31,660 bases of DNA, taken from assembly GCF_004359215.1 (NCBI RefSeq), contig NC_090614.1:3745447-3777106 (forward strand), read 5' to 3'. Positions within the stretch are counted from its first letter, which is position 1; each line of letters begins with the position of its first letter. The notes under the pieces were generated by a model. That model saw only the letters and a program-made list of their open reading frames with translations. It was not told the DNA's origin and searched no databases. Below are positions 1 through 9,977 of this stretch, one piece after another. Origin of the DNA: Bremia lactucae (Eukaryota; Oomycota; Peronosporomycetes; Peronosporales; Peronosporaceae). Both the position numbers and the translations under genes were made by a program.

Positions 1-22
1 TGTGGTCCTTGGACGGACTACA

Positions 23-33
23 AAGTGCTACCA
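23..33 (-). promoter_or_regulatory. Primer binding site of the minus-strand family A element
   Basis: TGGTAGCACTT starts two bases after the LTR end. TGG pairs with the universal CCA of a tRNA 3' end. The implied tRNA would start AGCACTT, with an A1-U72 pair, which is typical of eukaryotic initiator tRNA-Met; that identity is inferred. The same 11 bases follow the family B LTRs at 27028 and 31446. Confidence 0.7.
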
Positions 34-35
34 GG

Positions 36-485
36 TGTAACGGGGCACTGCGACTTGTACTGTTTCAGTACAAGTCCACTTCACACTGCTTCAGATGTGA
101 GTGGTGCCTCTCGTTAGGTGACGTACACTGTACGTATAGAGGAAGACTTCTCTTAAGGCAAGTTAGCTTAAGAGTGTAAAATGAAAACTGTATTAATATA
201 GTTAAGTGTCTTGTTAATCTATCTTTGTAAATGTTGACTTAACTATAAACTAATACTAAACATGTAAATGAATTCTTATCTATCTTATCTTGTAACTCTC
301 TTTGATTACTTCTACAGCTGATTAGTCTGCGGAATAAATAGACATAATGGTCTATACCTTTTTATGGATAAGAATTCAGGACATTACTATATAAAGTAAT
401 TTCCTCCAAATATTATCTACCTTTTAGATAATATTAATTAACAACCTTTTAGTGTTAATTTCATGTAACGATACACCCCGTTACA
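36..485 (-). mobile_element. Family A LTR, complete, minus strand (5' LTR of an element leaving the window on the left)
   Basis: Read on the minus strand, the segment begins TGTAACGGGG and ends GCCCCGTTACA, giving TG...CA ends with a 9-bp terminal inverted repeat and a length of 450 bp. The LTRs at 9978-10437 and 26173-27491 share its ends and internal order. Two bases beyond its 3' end (on the minus strand) lies TGGTAGCACTT, a typical primer binding site, so this is a 5' LTR and its element continues left of base 1. The right flank matches the end of an older plus-strand LTR, which shows nesting. The outer target duplication cannot be tested because the other end is outside the window. Confidence 0.85.
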
Positions 486-542
486 GAAACAGTGCGAAGT
501 GAACTTAAACTGAAGCAGTACAAGTCGTAGTGTCCCGTTACA
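486..542 (+). repeat. 3' tail of an older family A LTR, plus strand
   Basis: This fragment ends in TCCCGTTACA and closely resembles the last 57 bases of the LTR ending at 27491. It is the target into which the minus-strand LTR at 36-485 inserted. The remainder of the older LTR is not visible to the left. Confidence 0.7.
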
Positions 543-1061
543 CATCTTGATCCTTTCTGAGAAGAAAAAAATAGGATATGATTGTATATTATACGGTGAG
601 TGAATACTACCGGCTTCCATCATAATATATCGAGCTAGTCCGTTACACCTTCGGCAATAAGTAGTACAGAACAAGCCGGCGTTTTTTTGGTCTCGTTCTG
701 GTTTGAATAATTTACAAATTATAATAAAATCGATTTTTGTGCTTCGTTTCTCTTAAAAGGAAGGTTACTTTCGCATCCTAGAATCCCCTTATTTTGACTT
801 TCGATGACGAATGTATTCAAGATGCACTGTTTACTACATCTTAAGTACATAGGTCAGCTGAAGAGGAGTAAGGTGTTTTTAAGCATGCGGTTTTAAATTT
901 CATTAGAAATCAATTCTTAACAGACCAGTACCCTTATGTAATACAAGAATTGATTAATTCGGTTAATTCCTAAACCTTTAAAATTAAGTCTTGGCTTCGC
1001 TTCACATATTTCATTCCTTTGCAAAATATATGCAACAATTCGCAGCAACTTTTTAACTCGA
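543..1061. other. AT-rich non-coding stretch downstream of the RWP-RK gene
   Basis: No coding frame was recognised. A perfect 10-bp inverted repeat (ATCAATTCTT at 909-918, AAGAATTGAT at 945-954) lies 108-153 bases beyond the RWP-RK stop codon. Its function, if any, is unknown. Confidence 0.5.
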
Positions 1062-2123
1062 TCAAAATCTATTTCCACAACGAGCTACACCATTGTTCGT
1101 GGTGTTGATAGCTATCAGAGACGAAATGGGTGGCAAAAGTGCTCGTAGCGGTGGCAGACGAATAGAAGCACTTGATACATAGCTGCTGACCGAGTTTGGT
1201 TCTAAAGTGTAGTCTCTTTTAGGAGTAAAATTCTCAATGGTTGATGGCTGAAAATATGGCGTAAAAACAGGTTGGTCGGACCGTGACGAGAACTTTTGAT
1301 CCCCGTAATGCGGTCTTGGTGTCCACATACCTGACGACTGAATAGGCTCCGGTCCATATGGCACACTATCAATGGGTGATTCCACAAGCAATGGACCTCT
1401 AGGCGACGAAACGCTACCCTTCTTGATAGCAGGTGCCATCTCAGAGCCACTCAAAGCGATATAGGTCGGCTTGACTTTAGCCAACCTTGATTCGTCTTCA
1501 TTTGCAAGCAGCAAATTGTGTGTGGTCGGGTTTTCAAGCAACGCCGCAAGTTTTTTCTTTTGTTTGAGTAATTGTCCGGCATACGATTCGCGACGAGCAC
1601 CGTCAAAGTATCCGATAGCATGTTCCATTGACGCAATGCTCTTCCGAAGGCCCGTGATTTGACGGTGTGGCCAACGTGCAATACCCAATCGTCGGCAGAT
1701 CTTTTTGAGAAGCGTCACACAAATCCCAAAGCATGTAGCCACTTTGGTTAAAGGTTCTTCAAAGTGTGGCCGTAACATGTCCAACGTGATACTATTGGAA
1801 GCCGTTTCGTAAGAACCCGACGCATTTGACTTTGAAAATGGAACGATTGCGGATGCTGACCCTATAACCGATAAGGATTGGGTCGATACGACGGGAATTG
1901 AGACTTTTCGACGTTTCGCCGGTGAGGTGAGAGAGCTTGCGAACTCTCGTTTGTGTCCCACTGGTCGTAGCGACACGGATCGGGGGGTGCCCAATGCCAT
2001 GTCGACCAAAATGTTGATACTGTCAGGTAGGCCAAACACTTCCATGACTGCTTCTTGTCGAGTTGATAAATTGAGAGATGAATTTATCAACGAGATGACT
2101 GGTGACGCTCGATTTGAAGGCAT
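1062..2123 (-). CDS. RWP-RK domain protein, putative transcription factor
   Basis: The reading frame encodes about 353 residues from the first in-frame ATG. Residues about 113-168 form an RWP-RK domain: a helix with PLTKVATCFGICVTLLKKICRRLGI, broken here as PLTKVATCFG then ICVTLLKKICRRLGIARWPH, followed by the signature RWPHRQI at about 150-156. The usual plant signature is RWPxRK; the H-R-Q form is, to my knowledge, common in oomycete members. A basic patch (AKRRK, about 69-73) could be a nuclear signal. A Lys-rich helix follows the domain, and a Pro-rich tail ends the protein. The family binds DNA in the nucleus; the targets of this member are unknown. The open frame extends upstream to 2204 without an ATG, and an ATG-started frame in another phase (2256 or 2232) overlaps the 5' end, so an upstream exon or a frameshift is possible. 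Confidence 0.8.
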   Translation of the reverse strand: MPSNRASPVISLINSSLNLSTRQEAVMEVFGLPDSINILVDMALGTPRSVSLRPVGHKREFASSLTSPAKRRKVSIPVVSTQSLSVIGSASAIVPFSKSNASGSYETASNSITLDMLRPHFEEPLTKVATCFGICVTLLKKICRRLGIARWPHRQITGLRKSIASMEHAIGYFDGARRESYAGQLLKQKKKLAALLENPTTHNLLLANEDESRLAKVKPTYIALSGSEMAPAIKKGSVSSPRGPLLVESPIDSVPYGPEPIQSSGMWTPRPHYGDQKFSSRSDQPVFTPYFQPSTIENFTPKRDYTLEPNSVSSYVSSASIRLPPLRALLPPISSLIAINTTNNGVARCGNRF

Positions 2124-2256
2124 TGGCTTGATGAGTCCGGTTTGAGCGGCGTCTGTCCCAACAAAGTGGACAAGGGAATCGAGACTCGCCGATTTCTGTT
2201 GCAAGAATGTCGTCTAGGCGTCTGTCAGACATGAAAGGAGGCTGCACGTACCCCAT

Positions 2257-2596
2257 ACAGTAGATTTAAAGAAGCATCCGAGGAGGATAGGATTGGCTGG
2301 CTTGTCGAAAGAAAAGGAAGTCGGCTCGCGGCGTGTCAAATCGACTTGGAATAGAGCGAGCGAGCGATCAGGCTCGAGAAGTAATAAGAAGGAAAGTCGG
2401 TTGTGGAATCCTTCTTGAACTCAATAAGGTTGCTAGATTAAGTTCCAAGGAAGACAGCATTCAAGAGAACCACACCTGTTAAAGTACTAATTCTAGAACG
2501 CACCATACAACAACTCGGCTCAAATCTTTAACAAATAGGAGTGCCTATATATTAAGACGTGCAAATAGGACTTCTCCTGATCACTATTGCCTTCTG
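2257..2596. other. Upstream flank of the RWP-RK gene, no gene seen
   Basis: This is the likely promoter side of the RWP-RK gene. I found no convincing oomycete Inr (TCATTYY) plus flanking element on the minus strand. A purine-rich part around 2310-2400 contains GAGCGAGCGAGCGATC-like short repetition. Confidence 0.4.
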
Positions 2597-2605
2597 GTGG
2601 CTGTC

Positions 2606-3036
2606 ATGTCACTTGCGCCTGCTCTACAGTGCTTTGTCCAGGAGCTGCAACCTAACCCGGTAGATGCCCAATCTGGCAACGCCCAATCGATAAAAGAAGG
2701 TGCCGACACAGATTGGACGCAGAGTCCTGACGCCATTGCGCGATGCGGCTGCCTCCTCCCACGCCAAGGACACGATCACCTCATCACCTTCAACAGTTGT
2801 CCTAATTCCGATGCCAATGCATTCGAGATGCAATTGCGCATAAAGTGTGTAGGAGGAGTGCAAGAGCTTTTGATGTTTTTTGTCCCTCTAGTCGGATCAA
2901 GCAAGCGACAGCCCTAGGAGCTGAATATGAACTTGCGCGAAAGAAGAGGGCGCCGAGACCAAGAAGAAAAGAATTACAGGAGCTGGTCATCAAAATAAGC
3001 GTAATTTATCCGATAAGAGCAACAAACCCCCTCTGA
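2606..3036 (+). pseudogene. Possible broken gene of unknown family
   Basis: An open frame from ATG 2606 to 2917 overlaps a second frame (2845-3036) in another phase. The region is richer in G+C than its surroundings, and the second frame is basic (AEYELARKKRAPRPRRKEL), so together they could be one gene with a frameshift. I recognise no domain. The opposite strand is also open across part of the region, so coding status and strand are both uncertain. Confidence 0.2.
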
Positions 3037-4432
3037 ATCGAAAAATCGCAAAAAGAAATTGTTTCGGGCACATCTATAATTAGTAATTTGTCTGACAATC
3101 TAATGTGTTTGACCGATTCTTCCCATGGTACGAAAATTTGGCGTAGAGTTGAATTTGCACTGACAAGGACAATGAAAATCCCAAGGCAAACTAATTATCA
3201 GTGTACAGTTATGTTTACTGGGAGGAGTTCATATAGTCAGGAAAATTGTGTCGTAGTAAGCAGTCGCACTTCGATTCGGCAGACCAGACAGGCGTGCTAG
3301 GATGCTACCAGATACCATCAATTCCCTGGTAGGAAGCCACATTTGAATAGCGAAAGGCAGATCATCTAGAACTGTATAGTCCGAGGCTTTATTAGTCAAT
3401 GGGGTGCTAAAATCTGCTCGTTCCGATTTGTGTCTAAAAAAAAGGTCAAAGTGTGTCGGCACTTCATAACTATCTCATGATTAATCTCTTTCGCGCGATC
3501 GTAGTCCTCTTGCAAAGATAAAATCCTATATTCTCTCGTTCCACAGTCGGTTGTGAAGCTCTTCAAAACAGAAAATCCGGATAGAAAGGTTCTCCACTCT
3601 AGAAAATACACGGTGCAGTTGAGCTCAATTGCCGAGGACTAGACCCATCTTTAATCTTGGCAGTGGTAGTAGGTAAGCTGGAGTTGAGTCGTTCTGTCTT
3701 TTGGGTCCGATAAACGGTTATTGACAATGAAAGCGCACCATTGTCGATCATGAAAGTTTCGACAGACGCAAGTGGATGCTTTTTCTCTTATCGACGCATC
3801 AAATGAATTTCGCACGAAAATGGCGCTTAGGAGACTCCTTCAGCTTGCTAACACGTGTTTTCTTACTATTTCGGTGCCCCACCGACGGAGCAAACGCATA
3901 TACTAAAAATTCCTGTGGAGCCCATCGGTGACGATAATTGTAGGTTCGCATTTTTGAGCAATTAAAAATCAGACATGAAATTTGTAGAATCGACACCTTC
4001 GATTTTTAACCCACACGAAGATACAATTAAGTGTACCGTTTGCTTGCTCCATTGAAGAGTCAGGATAAAAGTGCGTGCTTAATGCTCATACTTGGATACA
4101 ATTCTGCAACATCGAAATTAGTCTTGTGTCAACAAAATTCAGCACTTAGATTTACAATAATGCACATAGATGAAACGTTTAAGTAAAACATCAATTCATT
4201 TGAGAATTATTCGACTTCAATAAAATTCAAATCATAGGCTCCAGATCATACTTCAAACAAAGCCCAAGTACTTCAAAGACAAAAAAACGTACTTGAGCTC
4301 ATTTTGTTCACTATCCGACACATGACTACATGAAATGGTCGTGAATCGCTGCTTGTGATTTCTGTTTAATTTCGTAGAAAGCATGGACCATTGGAGCCAG
4401 AGCTCTTTTCTTGGTTGTGAGAGCACGTGTCC
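3037..4432. other. Intergenic stretch, no feature recognised
   Basis: Only short open frames without recognisable domains occur on either strand. A small inverted repeat (CTACCAG...CTGGTAG near 3304-3331) is the only structure I noticed. Confidence 0.5.
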
Positions 4433-4900
4433 TGTTACATTAATATTATTTCCTGCAAAAGCAATAATTACTATTATAATTCTAAATATTTTTAAAAGCG
4501 CAAAATTATTATCTCTGTTAATTTGACTTAATTGTTCATATATTACAAAATTTGGTATTATTGATGCAATAAGACTTAATTGGTTGTTTTAAGTATAAAT
4601 CAACCCCGTCAATCGTCATAAGACACGATTGTGCAGGCGCCATACATAGTTTCATATTAATATATTAAAATCAGTAGTAGATAGAATATCGTTACGTAGG
4701 AACTTAATTAAATAATACAGATTTATTTCTTCTCTATTCTAAAGTCTTGGAATCAGCCTTTGGTTGATAGGGCTTCTTAGCTACTTAGAATCGTCCATAC
4801 ACGTCTTGAACGTGAAGTAGTCGAGGCGCCCCATCTTTACGATAAATAGTGTCAGTTAGTATTGATTGTTGTCAGTACTAGAAAAGGCTGTCCCGTCACA
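4433..4900 (+). mobile_element. Family C LTR, degenerate
   Basis: The 468-bp segment runs from TGTTACAT to CCCGTCACA, an imperfect version of the family A termini. Its right part still resembles family A (an ACGT...GAAGTAG...GGCGCC block near 4800-4835). Its reverse complement aligns in order with 16131-16980, sharing for example CTATGTATGGCGCCT and TCTTATTGC, and partly with 19868-20036. Flanking 5-mers (TGTCC left, GCACA right) do not match, so no target duplication is preserved. The strand is assigned from the similarity to family A. Confidence 0.55.
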
Positions 4901-4963
4901 GCACAGCAATACTCGAAATATTTAAGGATCCCTCACCGATTATCCGTTCGTATTCATTTTATC

Positions 4964-5490
4964 CATAACGGGATATAGTTGCCCTAATGCTACATAATCC
5001 CTGTTAAGTACACTTCGTGTACTAAGGGAATGATCAATTACTTAGGTGATGTAATTGTACCTACCATTTGGGTGTGGCTCATATTGTAACCCACCCTTGT
5101 GTATGTGATGTCCCTGAGGGCGTTCACATTAGCGGGACGACGGCTTGCGTCATCCGTTACGCGAGGTATCTAGAAAGATACGCTTGCAATGGATATAAGT
5201 GTCTATCTACAGAGATGGCATTTCATGATTGATTTAAATAGGAATTTATATTTGATACGATTAAAAAATCAGTTTGAAACACTCGCTGCTTGATAAGTGC
5301 GCACGAGGAGCCAAGTTACCGCCCCCGTGACGACACGTATTTCAAAGTACTTAGTGCGTTACGTGAGGTCACCAAGGCGCCCACCACAACTACCTCCCTG
5401 CGCGTGAGAGAAGTCGGTCAACCCGCTTTCTCGCCGCGCAAGGTGTTTTCTTAAGTAGAGCGTGGCCGCACTAAGACGTGCCCGCCTACA
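4964..5490 (+). mobile_element. Family B LTR, old copy
   Basis: This 527-bp segment aligns along its length with the LTRs at 26473-27025 and 30890-31443 but is visibly diverged. The first two bases are CA instead of TG, while the end CGCCTACA is kept. A primer binding site with one change (TGGTAGTACTT) starts two bases later at 5493. It is therefore a 5' LTR. Confidence 0.8.
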
Positions 5491-5547
5491 CTTGGTAGTA
5501 CTTATAATCTTTCCCACGAACCGCATCTCTGGACGTGTACGTGAGGA

Positions 5548-5790
5548 TGAGCCTCCAACATCGATTGGGCTCATTTCCCCCATCCCTCCGTTCATCATCG
5601 TGAGTTAGCTGAGCACATGGAGCAGGGCCTCGGTGAACAAGCCCTGGCTAGGCTCTTGAGTAGTCCTCCTGAGCAAAATGTTGCTCAGTTGGAGCAGGTT
5701 GAGGAGTTCGTGCCCAGAGAGTTGAGGTCGCGTCTGAGGCACAGAGCCATGCCGCGGCGGAGTCCGTCACTAAGACTCTGGATGAGCTAT
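5548..5790 (+). pseudogene. Gag start of a family B element, broken
   Basis: An ATG at 5548 corresponds to the gag start at 27082 and 31500 (MSLNIDWAHF in those copies), but an early frameshift breaks it. The matching peptide resumes in another frame (GLGEQALARLL, PPEQNVAQLEQ) and continues past the point where the younger copies stop at a gap. Around 5763-5790 the sequence meets a minus-strand reverse-transcriptase fragment, so the element is cut there. No named Gag domain is recognised. Confidence 0.65.
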
Positions 5791-6990
5791 GCACGAATAT
5801 ATCGTTAAAGAAATGGGGCGCGTAGACACGGTGCTGACGCATAATTTGAGCCACCTTTCGTTTAAAAGTCGCTGGTGCGTTTTCGACCCTTAGGGCATCA
5901 CAAGCCACTCCCAAAGAATACCGCTTGGGGTGCTTACAGCCGTTTAGCTACATCGGACGTATTCAAGAGTACCTGATAGTAGCCATGTTGTTCAAAAAAA
6001 CAACCTTTCGCGATATTGTTGTTTGCGCCGGTATAGTCGCCGTGTTCAGCTTATTGTTAGCATGAATCACGCGCCATCCACATGTGGCTTTACGCATATA
6101 TAAGGTCGGGCTGTAGCGAGGATATCTATCGCCCGTAGATATCCCGCTTTGTAAGAAAAACTCACCATTTTAATCGACTTGTTTTTCGGCTACGGGCACT
6201 GCTTGTAAGAAAAACTCACCATTTTAATCGACTTGTTTTTCGGCTACGGGCACTGCCTGGTCGCACAATACTTGGTGCTAGGTTCGATATCAATCTCGTG
6301 CCCGATACACTTTCTGCAGGTATGCGGCTCGGCACTCTTCTAAGAAAACATCGCGATTATTCTACAGAGCTTTGAAGAATGGACTATCACTCAAGGCATC
6401 CCAGCCTTGAGCAGCGAACTTTGTCTAGGACGCTCTCGTCCATTGCGGACGACGAGCAACAGTCCACCAAAGTTCTCTTCTGGAACTGGTGTGACTAATT
6501 CGTGGATCTTTCCTTTATTTGATTCGGCAAGGAACAGATCATAACATCTCCGAAGGTTTTACTATCTCCTCGGCAGATTTAAAGACTTGACGGAGCACCT
6601 CAACTTAGGATGATTTATCAGTTTTGTCTTTGACGGCCTTGAACACCTCGTCCGAAGGCTCGTCTTCTTCAACGGTACTGCATTACAAGTCACTCATTTA
6701 AACGTGCCCTTGATCGTCGTAAACTATCAGGTGCTCGTTCTTCGAGTATCACAACCTTTGACTTTATAGCGGGCGCCGTTGCACTCCTGGCTAACGCACC
6801 CCTTCCAACCGCACCAGGCTCTTGACACTGAGCCGGTTCATGCGACGCTTGACTTCCTTTTAGCTTGCCGTCTGCTGCCACAGACTTTGGCTCTGTGCGG
6901 GACATTGGGACGCATGACTACTTGTCATTGTCCTTTTCACGACCCCAGCCTCCACGAGCTCGGTAGGAATTTGTGTCACCTAACAGCGAC
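5765..6990 (-). pseudogene. Ty3/Gypsy gag-pol fragment, minus strand, decayed
   Basis: On the minus strand, 5765-5914 encodes the reverse-transcriptase palm: VENAPATF, then YAPHFFNDIFVHS, where FFND stands in place of the catalytic YxDD. Around 6258-6300 is a match to the RT N-terminal segment (HEIDIEPSTKYCATRQ). Between them lie frameshifts and stops, and a perfect 54-bp tandem duplication. The far part (about 6690-6970) is Gly/Arg/Ser-rich and may be the Gag C-terminus. The loss of the catalytic aspartate and the many stops show it is inactive. Confidence 0.7.
6149..6256. repeat. Perfect 54-bp tandem duplication
   Basis: Units 6149-6202 and 6203-6256 are identical. They fall in the N-terminal RT part of the minus-strand Gypsy fragment, just after the conserved KYCxxRQ segment. 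The unit is a multiple of three but contains a stop codon in the RT frame, so the duplication is probably neutral and recent. Confidence 0.9.
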
Positions 6991-7024
6991 CAATTGATTT
7001 TCGACAATACCGAATATAGTATAG

Positions 7025-7067
7025 AGCACTACTGTCAATCACTCTACCAACTGAGCTACACTCGGTT
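7025..7067 (-). other. tRNA-like 5' half (A box / D arm), possible SINE head
   Basis: On the minus strand the segment reads AACCGAGTG, then TAGCTCAGTTGGTAGAGT. The 12-mer TAGCTCAGTTGG (7047-7058) fits the RNA polymerase III A-box consensus and a D arm exactly. I could not fold an anticodon arm after it or find a good B box, and no matching 3' acceptor strand exists. It is therefore not an intact tRNA gene. It may be a truncated tRNA or the head of a tRNA-derived SINE, a class known in Phytophthora. Confidence 0.4.
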
Positions 7068-7189
7068 GAATTACGACGGTCACGCATGCAAATTCAAATC
7101 AGGATTTATCGCTCGCTTAGCAGTCTCAGCTTCATTTACAAGTATCATAGCAGAATCCAAGTGTCTCCCACCTTTTCTGAATAGTACCA

Positions 7190-7272
7190 CGTAAAGTAAT
7201 ATTCTCCAAACATTATTTAACTTTTAGATAATATATTAATTAACACCTTAAAGTGATAATTTTATGTAACTT
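7190..7272 (-). repeat. 5' end fragment of a family A LTR
   Basis: The minus strand matches the first part of family A (GTTAATTAATATATTATC and ATTTGGAG-like blocks) but lacks the terminal TGTAACGGG. Only about 80 bases remain. Confidence 0.6.
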
Positions 7273-7560
7273 GTCACAAACGCGGTCTAGCTGTTATTTT
7301 CTTAAATATTGAACTACTAATCGTAAGTTGTAACGATCAATCAAAGGCCACTGTCAAGCTCGCCATCCAAGATATTCGCCTATAATGCGCGCTGTTGCAA
7401 ATCCCTCATCAAAATCTAACAACACGCCATGTTGCGAAGAAGACACAAAACCACTGAAGCAAGCATTGTCGCCGTTTTTATCAATTTAACCTTCAAACAG
7501 CTGTCAATGAAGAAGGAAAAACAAGCCGAAAAATCGCGGCCAGTTTTTGTACAAAACTAC

Positions 7561-8889
7561 CTATGCCTCCACGTAACCGTCCTGACTTACCAAAAGCTGA
7601 AGCGAAACCGGTCTTCCAAAACTTTCCAAGCCTTTGACCCCGTTTTCGAAAGGTGACGTTGTCACGGGACTATTAAATGCACCCGAGTCGACCGCATCGG
7701 TGTCCAGCGCTTCATGGTTGTCCAACTTGCCTGTATTTTCAAAAAATACACACGACGATGACACGCTCGTTCTATCACTAACAGAGGCGCTAAATATTGA
7801 AAGTTGCATGAGATTCTGTAGCTGGTCTAAATTCTCCTGCTGCAGCTTCTCGCAGCGCACAATCGTCTCTGTAAGCAGTACGATAATATCGCTGTGCATT
7901 TCTTCCTGCTCCTTGCACCATGCTTTCACGCCATTCGACAGTACACACGAAGACACGACTGATGTTGTACGATTACGAACGCCATCCTGACAAAAATGCC
8001 GCGTGGATGCAACGTCTGCACTAAAAGACTTCGTTAGTCGCAACGGAAGTTTCGTCACGTCTTCAAATCGCGGAAAGTCACTCGCCTCGTGCAAACTTTC
8101 ACGAGTAAGATCATCAATATCTCCGTATCGGGCTTCAGTAAACGAAGAGAATTTTCTGAGCGCTTTCTTCGACCGAGGCGGCGAAAATTCGCTCCAAGTG
8201 CCCTTAGGTGAAGATGCTCCTCGAGGCGATGTGAGAACATTCTGATTCGTTTGAAAACCCAATGCAATTGGACGCTGTGTCGTCTTAAGCTTTGTAAGAA
8301 TTTCATTAAACAATAAATGATCCACTCGATTGTCATTGATCGTAATTAAGTGGTCGCCAAGTCGGCACTTATTAATCCCCGTGGTAACTCCGTCTGCGTG
8401 CTGTAGCACGGCAATCTGAGCACCAGCCTTCGTCTCGGTTTTTGAGTAATTGTGAAGCGAGATTCCACACTCGCCACTCACCCACATTACCTTGTACGAA
8501 TCAAGCCATGACCGTCGAAACGTCGAGTCTGTCGTACGGGATGGCAAGCGAGCATGTGGAACAACCCGATGTTGCTCCCGCATTAAAATGGAGGACCGAC
8601 GACTCTTTAAAGTGTTCGAATACGGTGCGCCGTCTAACGCTTCGTTCAGAGCTGACAAGTCCTCTAGCGACATCTGACTCGCACGCGGGTCGAGCTGCGA
8701 ATTCGAATGAGGTGGTAGAGTTACCGACGCTGACGTGCGATTGGCAAAGCCATCGGTCACGCGAACTAAAGCAGTGTAGAGCTTTGACTTGCATTCCATG
8801 TCTTGGCGTAGTGCCTTTAGCTGCTCGACCAGCGTAGGCAGATTAAGCCCAAGTTCCATAGACGGCGTCGTGTCATCAATACTCTTCAT
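7561..8889 (-). CDS. PDZ-domain protein with C-terminal coiled coil
   Basis: The ORF encodes 442 residues from ATG 8889 to TAG 7561, without stops or obvious introns. Residues about 131-214 form a PDZ domain: the carboxylate-binding loop reads ECGISL (about 140-145) instead of GLGF, and the typical core GDHLITINDNRV lies at about 178-189. PDZ domains bind C-terminal peptides and usually scaffold signalling or membrane complexes. Residues about 323-366 (rich in E, Q and L, including CEKLQQENLDQLQNL) look like a coiled coil, and an N-terminal helix at 15-45 may also be coiled. Linkers are Ser-rich with SP motifs. No signal peptide or membrane segment is evident, so a cytosolic scaffold is inferred. 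The partner is unknown. Confidence 0.8.
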   Translation of the reverse strand: MKSIDDTTPSMELGLNLPTLVEQLKALRQDMECKSKLYTALVRVTDGFANRTSASVTLPPHSNSQLDPRASQMSLEDLSALNEALDGAPYSNTLKSRRSSILMREQHRVVPHARLPSRTTDSTFRRSWLDSYKVMWVSGECGISLHNYSKTETKAGAQIAVLQHADGVTTGINKCRLGDHLITINDNRVDHLLFNEILTKLKTTQRPIALGFQTNQNVLTSPRGASSPKGTWSEFSPPRSKKALRKFSSFTEARYGDIDDLTRESLHEASDFPRFEDVTKLPLRLTKSFSADVASTRHFCQDGVRNRTTSVVSSCVLSNGVKAWCKEQEEMHSDIIVLLTETIVRCEKLQQENLDQLQNLMQLSIFSASVSDRTSVSSSCVFFENTGKLDNHEALDTDAVDSGAFNSPVTTSPFENGVKGLESFGRPVSLQLLVSQDGYVEA

Positions 8890-8938
8890 AATTCGAAATG
8901 TTGTATACCACGGATAATCGTACGAGTAACATCACGAC

Positions 8939-8946
8939 AGAAATGA
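8939..8946 (-). promoter_or_regulatory. Candidate oomycete initiator (Inr) of the PDZ gene
   Basis: TCATTTCT on the minus strand matches the oomycete Inr core TCATTYY and would place transcription start about 55 bases before the ATG. No downstream flanking element (FPR) is visible, so this is tentative. Confidence 0.3.
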
Positions 8947-9977
8947 CGACTTGCACGATAAGGTCACGGGATGCTCCGTCTGCACGAAACCCTACTCTCT
9001 AGGACTTGAAGGAGTTATTTGCTAAAGCACATTCGCGAAAGCAACTGCTTTTAGAAACAAGAAAAAATCGTTGTAGAGGTTCACCAAAGACGAAACGACA
9101 AGCAGATGTTATTTGCATTTCTTTCTATATTTCTTTAGTGCTCACTGCATGTCTTGGAGCTGCTCTCGTGGAGTATGAGCAACTCCGTTTCATTCGCCGC
9201 CTTGTTTTCCTAAACTTTGGCTTTTCGTTGCGATTGTTCCGAGTGTGGGGTCGGAATTGATGTGAAACCTAGGTGAGTGTAACGTAAGTAATAACTGATT
9301 GAGTGTGGAGGAACATGGGGTATCGAATAGCTAGTCTTTTCGTGCCAACACTTGCGTTTCGCGTAAATGACAAATCAACTTGCATTGAGCTGACCCGAAT
9401 GTCCTGTCATATTAATAATTTAGACTTTATCACCTTGATTCCAGATACAACAGCTGTACACACCGTCGATGAGCTCAGGCAAAGCTCGTATTTCACTAAG
9501 GAGCTTTATGATATGGGAAAATAATTTTATGTGATTTACTTTAATAAGTATTACTCACGTCGATAAAAAAGAATGGGCCATAATATATTTTGAAACTTGT
9601 AAAGGTCGACAGGGCGTGCAACAACAACTTAACTGTGATATTTAATAATCTTTAAGCTTAGAACCTGATGTTGTAGGAGTTGAGCACAAAATAAATTATG
9701 TATGTTAATTTATCGCGAAATGGAAAATAGCGACTTTTGCTTAATTTTTTAATTTTTCGATGTAGAAAACATCCCAGAATCAAAAATGAAACAAGACTGT
9801 CGAAGTGAGGACTATGTAACACAAACTTGAATTTGTTGCCTACGAGTTGCAAGCTAGACTATTAGTGCTATTATCGCGAGTACCTCATAGCGATTGCTTG
9901 ATGCGACGCTTCCGTTGCTTGCTAGAACACTTACGTCGGGCACAAACAAAAGCGAGGCCAGCATCGGTTGCGACACC
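8947..9977. other. Intergenic stretch between the PDZ gene and Gypsy copy 1
   Basis: Open frames here lack plausible ATG starts or recognisable domains. The one at 9006-9260 begins with TTG and contains no methionine at all. I see no RNA gene. Confidence 0.5.

Noticed and set aside
36..485. Solo LTR interpretation
   Set aside because: A primer binding site follows directly on the minus strand and the flanking 5-mers (CCAGG, GAAAC) differ, so it is better read as the 5' LTR of an element extending out of the window.
1202..1450. Short frames on both strands inside the RWP-RK gene
   Set aside because: They are out-of-phase shadows of the RWP-RK coding sequence.
6280..6310. GGTTCGATATC, considered as a tRNA T arm or B box
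   Set aside because: It lies in the minus-strand RT segment encoding the HEIDIEPSTKY region, with no tRNA structure around it.
9006..9260. 84-codon open frame with a hydrophobic middle, possible small membrane protein
   Set aside because: It begins with TTG and contains no methionine codon at all, so it cannot be a stand-alone eukaryotic gene; no splice context was convincing.
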